Of a stretch of DNA of 64,000 bases, positions 22,406 through 32,438 are shown piece by piece. This DNA is from Darksidea phi. Lineage: Eukaryota; Ascomycota; Dothideomycetes; Pleosporales; Lentitheciaceae. Below the pieces are notes generated by a model, which was not told where the DNA came from, did not search any database, and worked only from the letters and a program-made list of their open reading frames with translations. Each line of letters opens with the position of its first letter. Position 1 is the first letter of the stretch. The stretch covers positions 90,778 through 154,777 of the forward strand of contig JASJFT010000105.1 of assembly GCA_030770425.1 (NCBI GenBank), in the 5' to 3' direction. A program made the position numbers and the translations under genes.

Positions 22406-22816
22406 GGTAGTGGAAAAGTTGTTTTGCGCTTTGCACGGCGGGGAGAGGACCTGCGGGTGTGTTGTGGTTGGGGGAGAGTGGGTTTTGGCAGTGGTGTCGT
22501 ACGGGCGGCTGACTGGGAGTGATGTTGCAGTGCGCAGCCCGAAGCCGACGAGCGCTTTTCTATCAAAGAGTGAACGACAGCGGCCGTGCTCGAGTCACGC
22601 CGTTTCGGTCCCCCAGCGCATGATGCTGAGTCATACGCTTTGCTATGGAAACCACCCCGCATGAACTTGCGGCGATCGTCCCAACCAGCGGCAAGACTGG
22701 CATCTCCGTCCCACGAGCTTCTTTGCACCGCAGTCGCTCATCTGCATCTCCATCGCTGCTCTGCTTTGCGCATATTCCGAGCCTCTCCATTTCCGCCGAT
22801 TGCACACATCACCATC
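22406..22816. promoter_or_regulatory. bidirectional promoter, rpb9 / Pin1
   Basis: A 411-bp interval between divergent start codons. No separate gene is supported; the longer frames across it are shadows. The leader before the Pin1 ATG is C/A-rich. Confidence 0.5.
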
Positions 22817-23566
22817 ATGGTAAGCTCGACGCGCCGGCATTGGCTTAGTCCGCGCACTGCCTCCTTTGCAGTCATCGACTTCGACTCACACGCTGCACAG
22901 TCTTCCGAAACAGGCTTGCCGGACGGCTGGGAGGTCCGCCGTTCCAACACCAAGAACCTGCCGTACTACTTCCACCCCGCTACCAAAGACTCGCGATGGG
23001 AGCCCCCCGCCGGCACGGACCCGGATAAGTTGAAGGACTTCATGGCTAGACACCACAGCTCCAAGGGCGTTGCGCCGGCCAACGTGATGCCTCAAGACGG
23101 CAAGATTCGATGTGCACATCTGCTCGTCAAGCACAGGGACAGTCGGCGACCGGCGAGCTGGCGGGAGACGCGAATCACGCGCTCTAAGGAGGAAGCCATC
23201 GCCGCGATCAAGCAGTATGAGGAACAGATCAAGAAATACGAAGCCAACCCAGACGACCCGGAGGGCAAATCTCTCCCAGACCTCGCCATGACCGAGTCAG
23301 ATTGCAGCAGCGCACGGAAGGGCGGAGATCTGTGGGTGGTATCCCCAGTGGTCCACGTCAATGGTGCTAATGACTGTGTGCAGGGGTTTTTTTGGGCGCG
23401 GCGACATGCAGAAAGAATTTGAGGAGGCGGCCTTCAAGCTGAACAAGGGTGAGGTCAGTGCCATGGTGGATACTGCGTCTGGGGTGCATCTGATTCAAAG
23501 GTCCGACTCCCTCTGCAGAGCGCATGACAACGTGTGCTAACGTGAATGTGCAACAGGTTGGAGTGA
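22817..23566 (+). CDS. ess1: Pin1/Ess1-type peptidyl-prolyl isomerase
   Basis: Four exons: 22817-22819 (ATG only), 22901-23331, 23384-23500 and 23557-23566, giving 186 aa. A WW domain starts after SSETGLPDGWEVRRSN and ends with RWEPP. The parvulin domain begins IRCAHLLVKHRDSRRPASW, whose basic residues bind the phosphate of pSer/Thr-Pro. It includes SDCSSARKGGDLGFFGRGDM with the conserved active-site Cys, and ends GVHLIQRLE. The enzyme isomerises phosphorylated Ser/Thr-Pro bonds, for example in the Pol II CTD, a fitting neighbour of Rpb9. The first codon stands alone in exon 1; splicing is required for a correct N-terminus. Confidence 0.93.
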
Positions 23567-24738
23567 TGGTCGCGAGTTACCGCACGGCATTCCCGGTGTC
23601 TGCCACTACGCGCTCCACGTGTTGGCGACGCACGGGAGCCGTGCTTCCAATTTGCCTTTGGAATGGCGTGTAGGCCGCCTAGCCGGAACGATGCAGTGCG
23701 TGGAAAATGGCGCAAGCTGTGCGACTCTTGTTGGGAACGTATGCAGGCCGGCAATCGAAGCAGAGTTCCAACCACACATCTACCGCATCATCGTTCGCAA
23801 TCAATCTTATCAGTTGCTAGCAAGCGGGCGCCAACGAGCTGACGGCAAGCAGGGGCCCCAGTGTTCTGACCGTGGTGTGGTGGTGTTGAGAACATGGTTC
23901 GCACCACCCTAAGCTATGCGAAACCCTTGTTTGATAGCAGCCCCTTTGTGTTCTCCGCTTCTCTGCCCGTCTCGACGACACTCTGTTGCTTCTTGTTTCT
24001 TACCGTTTCCACACTTCGCTACATGTTGCACTGAACCTTCTAGACCAGCGCAAGCGCTTCCGCATCCGTGCACGCCGTGGAACGGCCGTCCGGCTCACTC
24101 CGAAACGAGACCTGACGTAGCCTAGTGTAAGCAACTGCGCATTTCCTGTTCTGTGGCGCGTTGGCCTCCACTAGGACGGCAACGTGTGCGCGGCGCTATA
24201 TTTGCAGTTGGGCAGCTATGCCGGCTTGCACCAGTCGTTAAACATGTCGACCCTCCACGCGCTTGAGTCGTGCATCCCTAACATGCGGCAGGCTCCTGCA
24301 CACGTGGTTCGCCGGCATCGAATTTTTAAATTTCCCATTAGCGATATACGCGGAAACGACGTCACACAATGGGAAAGTGCCGCTGCTGACCCCGTCGACT
24401 TTTGGAAGGCCCGTGAATCACGCAAATACTTTGACCGGGGCCTTGCGTAACCTCCACATCATTTCCTGCTTGGTGCACCGCCAAGGATCCGATCCTCACT
24501 CTCAGCCACGATCCCTTCACCTCCCCACCCGCTACCCAGGCACTCCTTGAAGGCGCTGCAAAGATACTTCTCCCGCTTTCACTCCTCTACATATACCCCC
24601 TGTGTCCCTCCTTTGGAAACATAGCCTCGACGGCAATTCACAGTTCGCTCGACCTCGACACTGTTTGGAGCACAACCCTAAACCCTACATACATAACAAC
24701 CTGAAGGCCACCCCGACTACTAGTACTTACACGGCACT
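23567..24738. other. intergenic, no gene seen
   Basis: About 1.2 kb of ordinary composition. Several short frames on both strands show no domain. The right part (from about 24.55 kb, with acatatacccc at about 24590) is the promoter and leader of the next gene. Confidence 0.5.
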
Positions 24739-25707
24739 ATGGCTGCATCTACCTCTCCTAACCAGCCCGCCTACCTCTCGCCGTTGCTCGGTCGCAACCA
24801 CTCGCGCCGTGGCTCGACCCGCAGGAGCTTCTCCTCGTCTCTCGTCGAGTCACCACGTACCCTCTGTCCCCGGGATGGCGACGCCTTCAGCTACAACCCG
24901 TCACACCTGGCTGATTGGTACATTCCTCAGGATCTCTGGGACCGGCTACCACCAAAGCTACAGACGACTCTGGCTGCCATGCAGCATGGTGGCGCCGCCG
25001 TTCTGACTGGTGAGCACCCCTTGTTCTCTGTGTAACAGCCATCAAAGCTTAATTGGATGCGGCTCTGAGCACGTCCCATGGCAAACCACTTTCGTCTAGA
25101 CATGCTTACAATGACGTACTTAGGTTTCGAACGTCTCGAGAAGCACATCAAGCATCTTGAGAGCGGCCATCCAATCCACAAGCTTAGGGAAGAAGAGCTC
25201 ATGGGTCAGCTAGCCCTCCCGCCGCCAAAGCTCCGTACGAACAGCGATGCTAGCAGCGCCTCCTTCTCCGACACTTCATCCTCAGTCTTCACGGACACGT
25301 CTAACTCCGGATGTACTTCCCCATCTGTATCTGGATCTCAGGACGCCTCCCCAGTCTCGCCCATGTGTCTAAGCCCCTTTGATCCTCAGTGTCACGAGAA
25401 GCGTGAGCGTACCCGCGAGCGTTCCTTCTCTACACCACGCGAGGCACACGATGCCTACTTCGCGGCGGAGCTATCTCACTTGCGCACCGAAGCACTTACT
25501 CGTCTCCGTCACACCGCCCGCAAAGTGGATCAGGAGTGGTCCGAGGCCAAGCGCACCAACGCGGTTTTTCCGGGTGACATCAAAGACTTCGAGGACTGGT
25601 GGGGCAAAAAGAAGAGCACTATTACCTACCTCAACGAGAAAGGCAAGCGCATGAGCCTTGCCATTGGCCTTTCATCGAGCGGCATGGGCTGGACATACGC
25701 CCCGTAG
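24739..25707 (+). CDS. conserved-looking protein of unknown function
   Basis: Two exons: 24739-25009 and 25124-25707, joined in phase over a 114-nt intron, giving 284 aa. The N-terminus is Ser/Arg-rich. Residues ~50-90 (LADWYIPQDLWDRLPPKL and following) and the C-terminal third (EAHDAYFAAELSHLRTEALT through DIKDFEDWWGKKK) look folded and helical. The middle is a Ser-rich disordered linker (DTSSSVFTDTSNSG). There is no signal peptide or membrane segment. I do not recognise the family; the good codon use, the in-phase intron and the clean leader (tactagtacttacacggcac) make it a real gene. Confidence 0.75.
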
Positions 25708-26958
25708 ATGCTAGTGAGGTGGATCTTGACAACCGCAAAAGAGCTCGGCGTGGTTCGGCGTGAGTTGAAGGTCCGCGAGTTGGAGTGGCCGAAAAATCAT
25801 TACCAGCCAGATATGTTATTGATGAGCCAGCTTTTCTTCAACAGCTCGATTCAACTCGGCTTGGACACTCTGTCTTCGACCAAGGCGGAGGGATCCAGTC
25901 GACATTTCTTTAGTTTGTTTGTGCTTTCGAGCGAGGAGTTTCGGTTGGCATATGTACATGTGGTGCTTCAATGGCGATTTTGTGGAAGGAGATTTACGGT
26001 ATTCTCTTTTCGTCGGCTCGATCGGGGTCGGCGTCTATGGATGGCATCAAGCATTCACGTGCACTCGAACTCGAGTACTACCAGGATAGCACGATGGACG
26101 ACGGGTCAATTTCTTTTACTTCACATCCCTAGACTTCGAATGAACGCGGAAGATGGTTCTGGTCACACGATCTCACGATCAGGTTAAGAATGCATGGTAC
26201 TTGAAAAGTTATTTGCAGGCTTGTGTCTGTCTCCACACGTGTATGATTTCTCACTTCCAAGTTTGTTTGTTGGTCCTGAACTGCCACTTCTATGTTGCCT
26301 GTGCTCCGACAACTACTGATGCCCCTCCAGTAAGGGAATTACCGCTGACTGCTCCAGAGGTAGTTGGCGACCATGTCCCGTTCCCACTTCAGACATAGTT
26401 CTAGACCTCGCAGTCCTGATGCCACATCACGCCGTGAAACCTTTGGCTACGCGAGCAACAAGCGACTCGGCGTAACTCACGCACAAGGCACTTGCCGCCC
26501 TCTCCGCTCTTGAGATGTTGGGATCCGTGCGTTAGGTGCGACGGCTATGCAGTTGTGTCACAGCGAATCATACCTCCGAGTTCGCTAAGCCGTTGGCCAT
26601 GTGTTGGTATAGTACCACTTGGCGGAATTGAAAATGAATGGCGGGTGCGCATCCAGAACATGTACATACGAGCAGTATTTCGGCGACAGCGTATTTTCAC
26701 GAAAATTCCATTCTCTATCTAAATACGCAATTGAAAGCACCTCTACTTAGCGTGGGCCTCAAGGGAAGGCTTTCCATTCCGCTGACTCAGTCGATATCGT
26801 CCTCGCCGTCTTCGACATGTGCTTGCCGTCCTGCGCCACCTCCGCTACTCATGTGTCTACCAGGCCTTCCGCCCTCCCCACCTCTACCGGGAGGGCTATG
26901 GCGCATTCGAGGGGCCCCGTCGCCATCTACGGGTAGGACGTTAGTACTGGCCGTCTAA
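25708..26958. other. intergenic, 3' UTRs, no gene seen
   Basis: Convergent 3' flanks of two genes. Open frames of up to 159 codons on the plus strand start directly after the stop of the previous gene and have no domain features, so I read them as chance. Confidence 0.5.
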
Positions 26959-28818
26959 CTAGTTCCTGGAGGTTGCCGTACCGTGCTCATCCTCCCACGG
27001 TCCGTCGTCATCATCATAGTCCATTTCTACGTAATCATCACGAGGCCCACCCCCTCCCCGCATGCGCCTGTCCATATGGAAATCATCATCCTCAGACTCC
27101 GGCGGGGGCGGCGGGGGCCGTCGCCGACCTCCATTTCGTGGGCGCCGTCCACCCATACCCCGCCCTCCCATCGGCAGCGGTGGTGGACCGCGTCCGAAAC
27201 CTCCCATGCCCATATTCGAGCCTGGCGGCCCTCTAAGACCACCACGCCCTCGGGGACGCCGCGGATGAGGGCCGCCCATCATATCTGGTGGCATTGGCCG
27301 CCTGCCTCCCATGCGCGGTCGTGATGGTCCGCCCATCTCCATATGTCCCATCACATCATCCATTCCGAAACCCGATTCTGAGTAAGGCACCTCGTCGTCA
27401 AAATCCATTCCGGGTGGCATGCCGGGCCCAGACATACCCATCCTCTGCATTCGGTCTGGTCTACCACCCATACCGGGTGGTGGTAGTCTGCCTGGCTCGC
27501 CCATGCCGAAAGGTCCACCAGCAAGTCGTGCAGCCATGCGTGGATCCATGCCCTCCATCATGCCTGGATGCTGACCGTTCGGTGGCATGTCTCCAAAGGG
27601 TGAGCTTGGAGTTATCCCGAGCCTACCGCCTCTGTCCTTCAATTTCATCCCCGCCAAATCTTCCTGCATGGCCTTCATAAATTCTCGCATTTCGTCCTGA
27701 AACTCTTCGCTCTCGTTGGCTTGCTTCTTCGTCTTTCCCTTCTTCTTGCGTTTCTTCTCGCTCGCCGAGTCATCGTCGTGATTGTGGTTATGGCACTTCG
27801 AGTGATCCCCGCAGTCCTTGCCCAGGTCATCTTTTAACACATACCTTATCTCGCCCCAGCCATTATGTCCATCACCATCCTGTGCTTGCGAGCGATACAG
27901 AACCCGTTGTCCCTTCCGACAAGTGCAATTCGTCGTACACGTACACGCGTCGAGGAAAGGATCTCCTTCGATCCACTCTTGACCTGACGGACCGACTTTC
28001 TTGTTGAAAGACTGCTGTCTGTTCAACCTCGACGAAGTCGGTGGCTCAGTGTTCGCACGAACGGGAGGAGGTGCTCCAGCTGCGTAAGCGCCCATGGGGA
28101 TCTCGTTTAGCCCCGGTGCGCGCAGGGGACGGCGAGCTTGCTGTGGTATCGGCATAGCGGGTGGTGTTTGTGCTCGGCTAGGCGTCGGTGCTCTGCCCGG
28201 CTGAAACGCATATGGATTGCCACCCATGTCACCACCGTACCCAGGTGGAACCCCAGGAACCATACCCCCCACCAAATTCGGACTCATACCCTGCGGCATC
28301 GCTGGACCCATTGGTCCCGCCCGCGGAACCCCTCTCCCGCCCGGATATCCATATCCCATCGGCAAATCCGGCGCCGAGTAAGCACGTAGATCCCCCGGAT
28401 CCATCATATGAGCACCAGGGCCAAGAGGCAGCCTTGAAGGTCTCCGTGGCGGTCCCATTCCCATTCCCATTCTTCCCGGTCTCGGCCCTCTCCGTCCCGG
28501 CGGCGCATTATCAAAACTCATGTCGCTCGTCGTCGTCGTCGTCGTTGTCGTCGTCGTATCGTCGTTCGGCGGTCTTCTTCTGCCTCTATCCCTCGGTCGA
28601 CCGCGCGGTCTGTGGTCGTCGACGTAGGGTGAGCGCACGCGGTGGTAGATAGGTGGGCGGTTCTGGTTATGGCCGTAACGGCCGCGGAACGAAGGGAAGC
28701 CGAATGGGTAGCCTGGTGGGTTTACGCTGAAGGATGTGCCGGCTGGGACGAGGACTTTATTTCTGGGCCCACTGATTTCGACGAGCGGCGGTGGCGGGTG
28801 GGAGAAGGTTGTTCCCAT
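26959..28818 (-). CDS. Gly/Met/Pro/Arg-rich low-complexity protein
   Basis: Single-exon gene of 619 aa. ATG at 28818 gives MGTTFSHPPPPLVEISGP; codons further upstream lack an ATG. Most of the protein is low complexity: an Arg/Pro N-terminal part, a run of ten Thr, then Gly-Met-Pro-Arg repeats (for example GMGPPRRPSRLPLGPGAHMM) and an acidic C-terminal tail. A small folded island in the middle has a Cys cluster (FLDACTCTTNCTCRKGQRV) followed by GWGEIRYVLKDDLGKDC and a His-rich CHNHNHDDD, possibly metal binding. A Lys-rich segment and a short helix (EFQDEMREFMKAMQEDLAGM) follow. Such composition is seen in condensate-forming or RNA-associated proteins; no function is assigned. Confidence 0.75.
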   Translation of the reverse strand: MGTTFSHPPPPLVEISGPRNKVLVPAGTSFSVNPPGYPFGFPSFRGRYGHNQNRPPIYHRVRSPYVDDHRPRGRPRDRGRRRPPNDDTTTTTTTTTTSDMSFDNAPPGRRGPRPGRMGMGMGPPRRPSRLPLGPGAHMMDPGDLRAYSAPDLPMGYGYPGGRGVPRAGPMGPAMPQGMSPNLVGGMVPGVPPGYGGDMGGNPYAFQPGRAPTPSRAQTPPAMPIPQQARRPLRAPGLNEIPMGAYAAGAPPPVRANTEPPTSSRLNRQQSFNKKVGPSGQEWIEGDPFLDACTCTTNCTCRKGQRVLYRSQAQDGDGHNGWGEIRYVLKDDLGKDCGDHSKCHNHNHDDDSASEKKRKKKGKTKKQANESEEFQDEMREFMKAMQEDLAGMKLKDRGGRLGITPSSPFGDMPPNGQHPGMMEGMDPRMAARLAGGPFGMGEPGRLPPPGMGGRPDRMQRMGMSGPGMPPGMDFDDEVPYSESGFGMDDVMGHMEMGGPSRPRMGGRRPMPPDMMGGPHPRRPRGRGGLRGPPGSNMGMGGFGRGPPPLPMGGRGMGGRRPRNGGRRRPPPPPPESEDDDFHMDRRMRGGGGPRDDYVEMDYDDDDGPWEDEHGTATSRN

Positions 28819-29611
28819 GGTACGTGTGCGTGGGATTCGGATCAAACGTGATAGAGAGGATGTCTAGAAAGGGAATGTGGCCATTAGAAGGGCCAGACAT
28901 GAATAGTGAGAGCGTTCCAAGTCTTGCGATGCTTTGCTGGTCTAGGAACTGAACGCTGAAAGTGCCAGAATGCAGAGCGAGTGTACGTTTGAAAAGAAGG
29001 AAAAGATCGAGTGTAAGTTCTCGGAGTAGGGTGTTGAGTTTTGCAGTTCGCCTGTTTGCACATTAATCTTTGTGAGATTGTTTGCTTGAGATCTCGTGGT
29101 CGCACGACAGACGAGCAGCTTGACAACTATCCACGCCGACGACACGCGTGAGCATCCTCGTTTCGGTAGGGCAAACACAAGCTTGTGCCCGTCACAACAT
29201 GTCGCGAGTAGATGCGGCGGGGTTATGGATACTCTCCCGAGCACGGGAGGAGAGCGCGGGCTTGCATCACTTGACATAGCTCGTCGGATTGTGTTACGGT
29301 TACTAGTCTAGCTTGACCTCGTGCGGCCGTTTGGTAAGGCAGACCGGTTCAATAGACGACGTAGGCTTATATAGAAGCCATCCGTCTTACATTTTAATCT
29401 ACGACCGCTCTTCGACCGCGAATTGGACCTTACCACGTGAAAACTCCTTCATGCTAAGAGCTTTTTTAGGGCTAGCGTTACTCGCTTAGCATATACGCTA
29501 ACCATGTACGTAGATCACATGATCCATTAGCGTATTTAGCGGGCTTGGCACGAAACCTCCATAAGTATCGGCCCTTCACACTCTAACCTAAACATCAACT
29601 CCCTCCTTCCC
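28819..29611. other. intergenic, no gene seen
   Basis: Promoter of the Gly-rich gene on the left and of a possible small gene on the right. Nothing else is supported. Confidence 0.45.
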
Positions 29612-30642
29612 ATGGACCACCTTCCTATGGACGGGTAAGTATTATCTTGTTTCCCATTCCAAGATTCTTCACTTGCTAACAACGCCTTCGCAGTCCATGG
29701 TTCTCCACTTCACCAACATTCCGGGTCAGCGCTCGTCCGGGGCCGCATGGGGCGCCGGCGTCGACTGACCCCGTGCCAGTCACTTACGGATCGTACGGCA
29801 ACTCGCATCGCAATGGCAGTGGCTCTGTTTGTCTCACCTCCCCTACGAGTGCCGCCTATCGCTGGCTTCGGCTGTAAGTCGTCGGNNNNNNNNNNNNNNN
29901 NNNNNNNNNNNNNNNNNNNNNNNNNNNNNNNNNNNNNNNNNNNNNNNNNNNNNNNNNNNNNNNNNNNNNNNNNNNNNNNNNNNNNNNNNNNNNNNNNNNN
30001 NNNNNNNNNNNNNNNNNNNNNNNNNNNNNNNNNNNNNNNNNNNNNNNNNNNNNNNNNNNNNNNNNNNNNNNNNNNNNNNNNNNNNNNNNNNNNNNNNNNN
30101 NNNNNNNNNNNNNNNNNNNNNNNNNNNNNNNNNNNNNNNNNNNNNNNNNNNNNNNNNNNNNNNNNNNNNNNNNNNNNNNNNNNNNNNNNNNNNNNNNNGC
30201 AACTCGCATCGCAATTGGCAGTGGCTCTGTTCGTCTCACCTCCCCTACGAGTGCCGCCTATCGCTGGCTTCGGCTGTAAGTCGTCGGCGCGTTGAGACGG
30301 GCATCCATGAGGGGCGTTGGCGACTGGTGGCGCCTTGTGGCTTCCTGGATGGTATGTGTTCTGGGTCGTTGACGTGTCTTGGTTTTTGCTGACTTTTGTG
30401 AAGTGGATAGGCCTGCTGGGCCTCAACATCATGGCAACATCATTGCCTTAGCTTGCCGGCCTCACATCAAAACAAAGACCTTCGACTCTCATATCATGTC
30501 GATCATTCTACCATGCCGGCCTCACACTATGCCGGCTTCACACCATGTCGACCACCAAGCCACGCCGGCTTCACACCATCATGCCGGCTTCTCGGCCACC
30601 ACATCATGTCGACTTCGCAACATGTCGACTTCAGAGAGATGA
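29612..30642 (+). CDS. possible gene interrupted by assembly gap
   Basis: A plausible start (ATG 29612, preceded by a C/A-rich leader) is followed by a good intron (29635-29693, GTAAGT donor, gctaac branch site) and an exon to about 29873 that ends at another GTAAGT. The sequence then enters a 313-N gap (29886-30198). To the right of the gap, a plus frame from about 30279 runs, through a likely intron with a GTATGT donor (about 30351-30402), to a TGA at 30640. This part is rich in His, Pro and Ser and contains imperfect repeats of atgccggcttcacaccatg. No family is recognised. Because the gap flanks are duplicated, the structure is unreliable. Confidence 0.3.
29798..30287. repeat. 88-bp direct repeat flanking a 313-N gap
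   Basis: Bases 29798-29885 are repeated at 30199-30287. The second copy has one extra T and one T-to-C change. The gap lies exactly between the two copies. This is either a tandem repeat that the assembly could not resolve or overlapping contig ends placed side by side. Confidence 0.85.
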
Positions 30643-31326
30643 GAGAGAGTTGGGGGCCTTAGTCAAGTCTACCTTTAGTTAGTGTCCAGTCAAACAATCA
30701 AACACTTCATTCATCAAATTGATCCACTTTTGTCCACATCATGTCCTTCTGCCTGTCTTTGCTTCATCTTCAAGTGACTGTGATGTTGTTGTACTCTCAC
30801 CTAGTTCTACTCTGCGCGTGCATAGTGGAAGATTTGTCAATGCCGTACCCTAAGTTTGCATTACAAAATCCCTTATAGAATCTTTACTTTGCTACTACTT
30901 GAGAACGTCGCAACTTGACACAAAGCCCAGGTTCCAGGTGTAAGCAACAGAGGCTATATCCCTTTTAGATAAGCTTTACCTAATTTGCACCGCTAACTTT
31001 AGCGCATATCCTTACACTCGATAGTGATAGAGTATTACGTGAACTGAGCCAACGCCGCCATGCTGCAGAATAAGGTGCCTGAGGCGAAACCGTACTGCTA
31101 TGGCAAAGACATAACAACGGGGTGAGTGAAACGGAGGGAAACGCTTATCGCTTAGCAAAGCACCATCGACAGTCGGTATGACGCTAGATACTACTAGTAT
31201 TAAATTTTCTCTAATACCATTTCTATCAACTTCACTTCAGCTTCCATACACGCCAAATCCGCATCTGTCTCCCCACCTCTGCTCGTTATGCTTAGCTTTC
31301 CCCTTCCCTTTTCTGCTCTCTAAAGG
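30643..31326. other. intergenic, no gene seen
   Basis: No gene is supported. The right end is the 3' flank of the minus-strand RING gene. One 81-codon plus frame (31178-31423) overlaps the last exon of that gene in antisense and has no domain. Confidence 0.45.
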
Positions 31327-32438
31327 CTACTCCTCCATGTCGTCGGCGTCCGACTCCTCTGAGGGAGAGTCGAAGAATCCCTCCGGGTCGAACAGCCCAT
31401 GCCCGGTCATAATCGCGAGGTAAGAGGCGAAATCTAACGCTTTTATGTTAACTTCTCAAGATAGGTCATGATACGGGGTAGCAAACCTTCAGCTTCCTCT
31501 TCGTCGCCCTCGTCTTCAGTGTCAGTCTCCTCCTGCGCCGGAATCAGCTCCGCCCGACACTTTGGACACATCGTCCCCACTTTTGTTAAGCTGTCTATCA
31601 AGCAGGTGCGTCCAAAGATGTGGCCGCAAGGCGTCCTGACAGGATCGTTATTCACCTTGCTGTTGTCGAATGGTAGCTCTGCGAACATGGCTAATGCAGC
31701 TGCTTGCTCCTCGCTTTCCGGTGCGTCGGGCACGTATTCAGGGTCGTCGGCGTCTGTTGTGCCGAATGGGAGCCAGCAGTGGGGGCATTTGTTGTCAGCG
31801 GCGGAGATGCTGGACATGTCGACTTCTTCGAGCGAGTCAACGAAGGCGACGGCATTGAAGCTGTGGGGCAGCAGAGGGGCGGTGTGCGGCGTAATCGCAG
31901 ACTCGGCATCAGGTAGAAGAAACGAGTGAAGGAATTGCTGGATCGGGGACTGCGCCATCTGATCTAACACGGAGGCTGGTGGCATTGGAGAGCCTCCTCC
32001 GAGAATCGAAAGGACGAATTGTCCAAATGCTTCTGCTGCTGGACTGGAGAGAGCCGTTTCGTGCGGAGGAGGTGGAGGGAGGTCGGATGCGTTGCCGCCA
32101 GCAGGCGGAGATTCAGAGCTGCCATTGGGGCTTTCCGGCGCAACGACTGGAGAGGACGCTGGAGCGGTCTCACCGGTCGTTTGACTCGGGGCGCCACTGG
32201 AGCCCGCCGGCATGGCCAACCCGACGCCAGCGGCTGTGGCAATCGGTTGCAATCCGGCAATGGGGCCTGCCTTGTAAGTCAATAGCTCGGGATAAAATGC
32301 TCCTCTTCAGAGCCCATTTGCCGCTGCTATATGCGACTCACCCTCGTGGTGCGACTCGCTGCTCTGAGTCTCCTCTGGGGAACTCACGCCCGCTGCAGTG
32401 TCGTTATCGTCGGGCAGCCAACTCGGAGCGCTCGCCAT
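31327..32438 (-). CDS. RING-type zinc finger protein with acidic tail
   Basis: Three exons: 32438-32342, 32266-31475 and 31433-31327, giving 331 aa; the introns are 75 and 41 nt. The start MASAPSWLPDDNDTAAG leads into a Pro/Ser/Ala-rich disordered half. The zinc finger has CPHC, a ~50-residue acidic insertion, then TPCGHIFGRTCLIDSL and CPKCRAEL. The third exon adds an acidic tail ending ESDADDMEE; without the second intron the frame would stop at 31443 and give a shorter protein. The expanded RING resembles that of the gene at 5913-7229. An E3 ubiquitin ligase role is inferred from the RING only. Confidence 0.8.

Noticed and set aside
27288..28652. Plus-strand frames opposite the Gly/Met/Pro-rich gene
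   Set aside because: Result of biased composition; antisense shadows with no start context.
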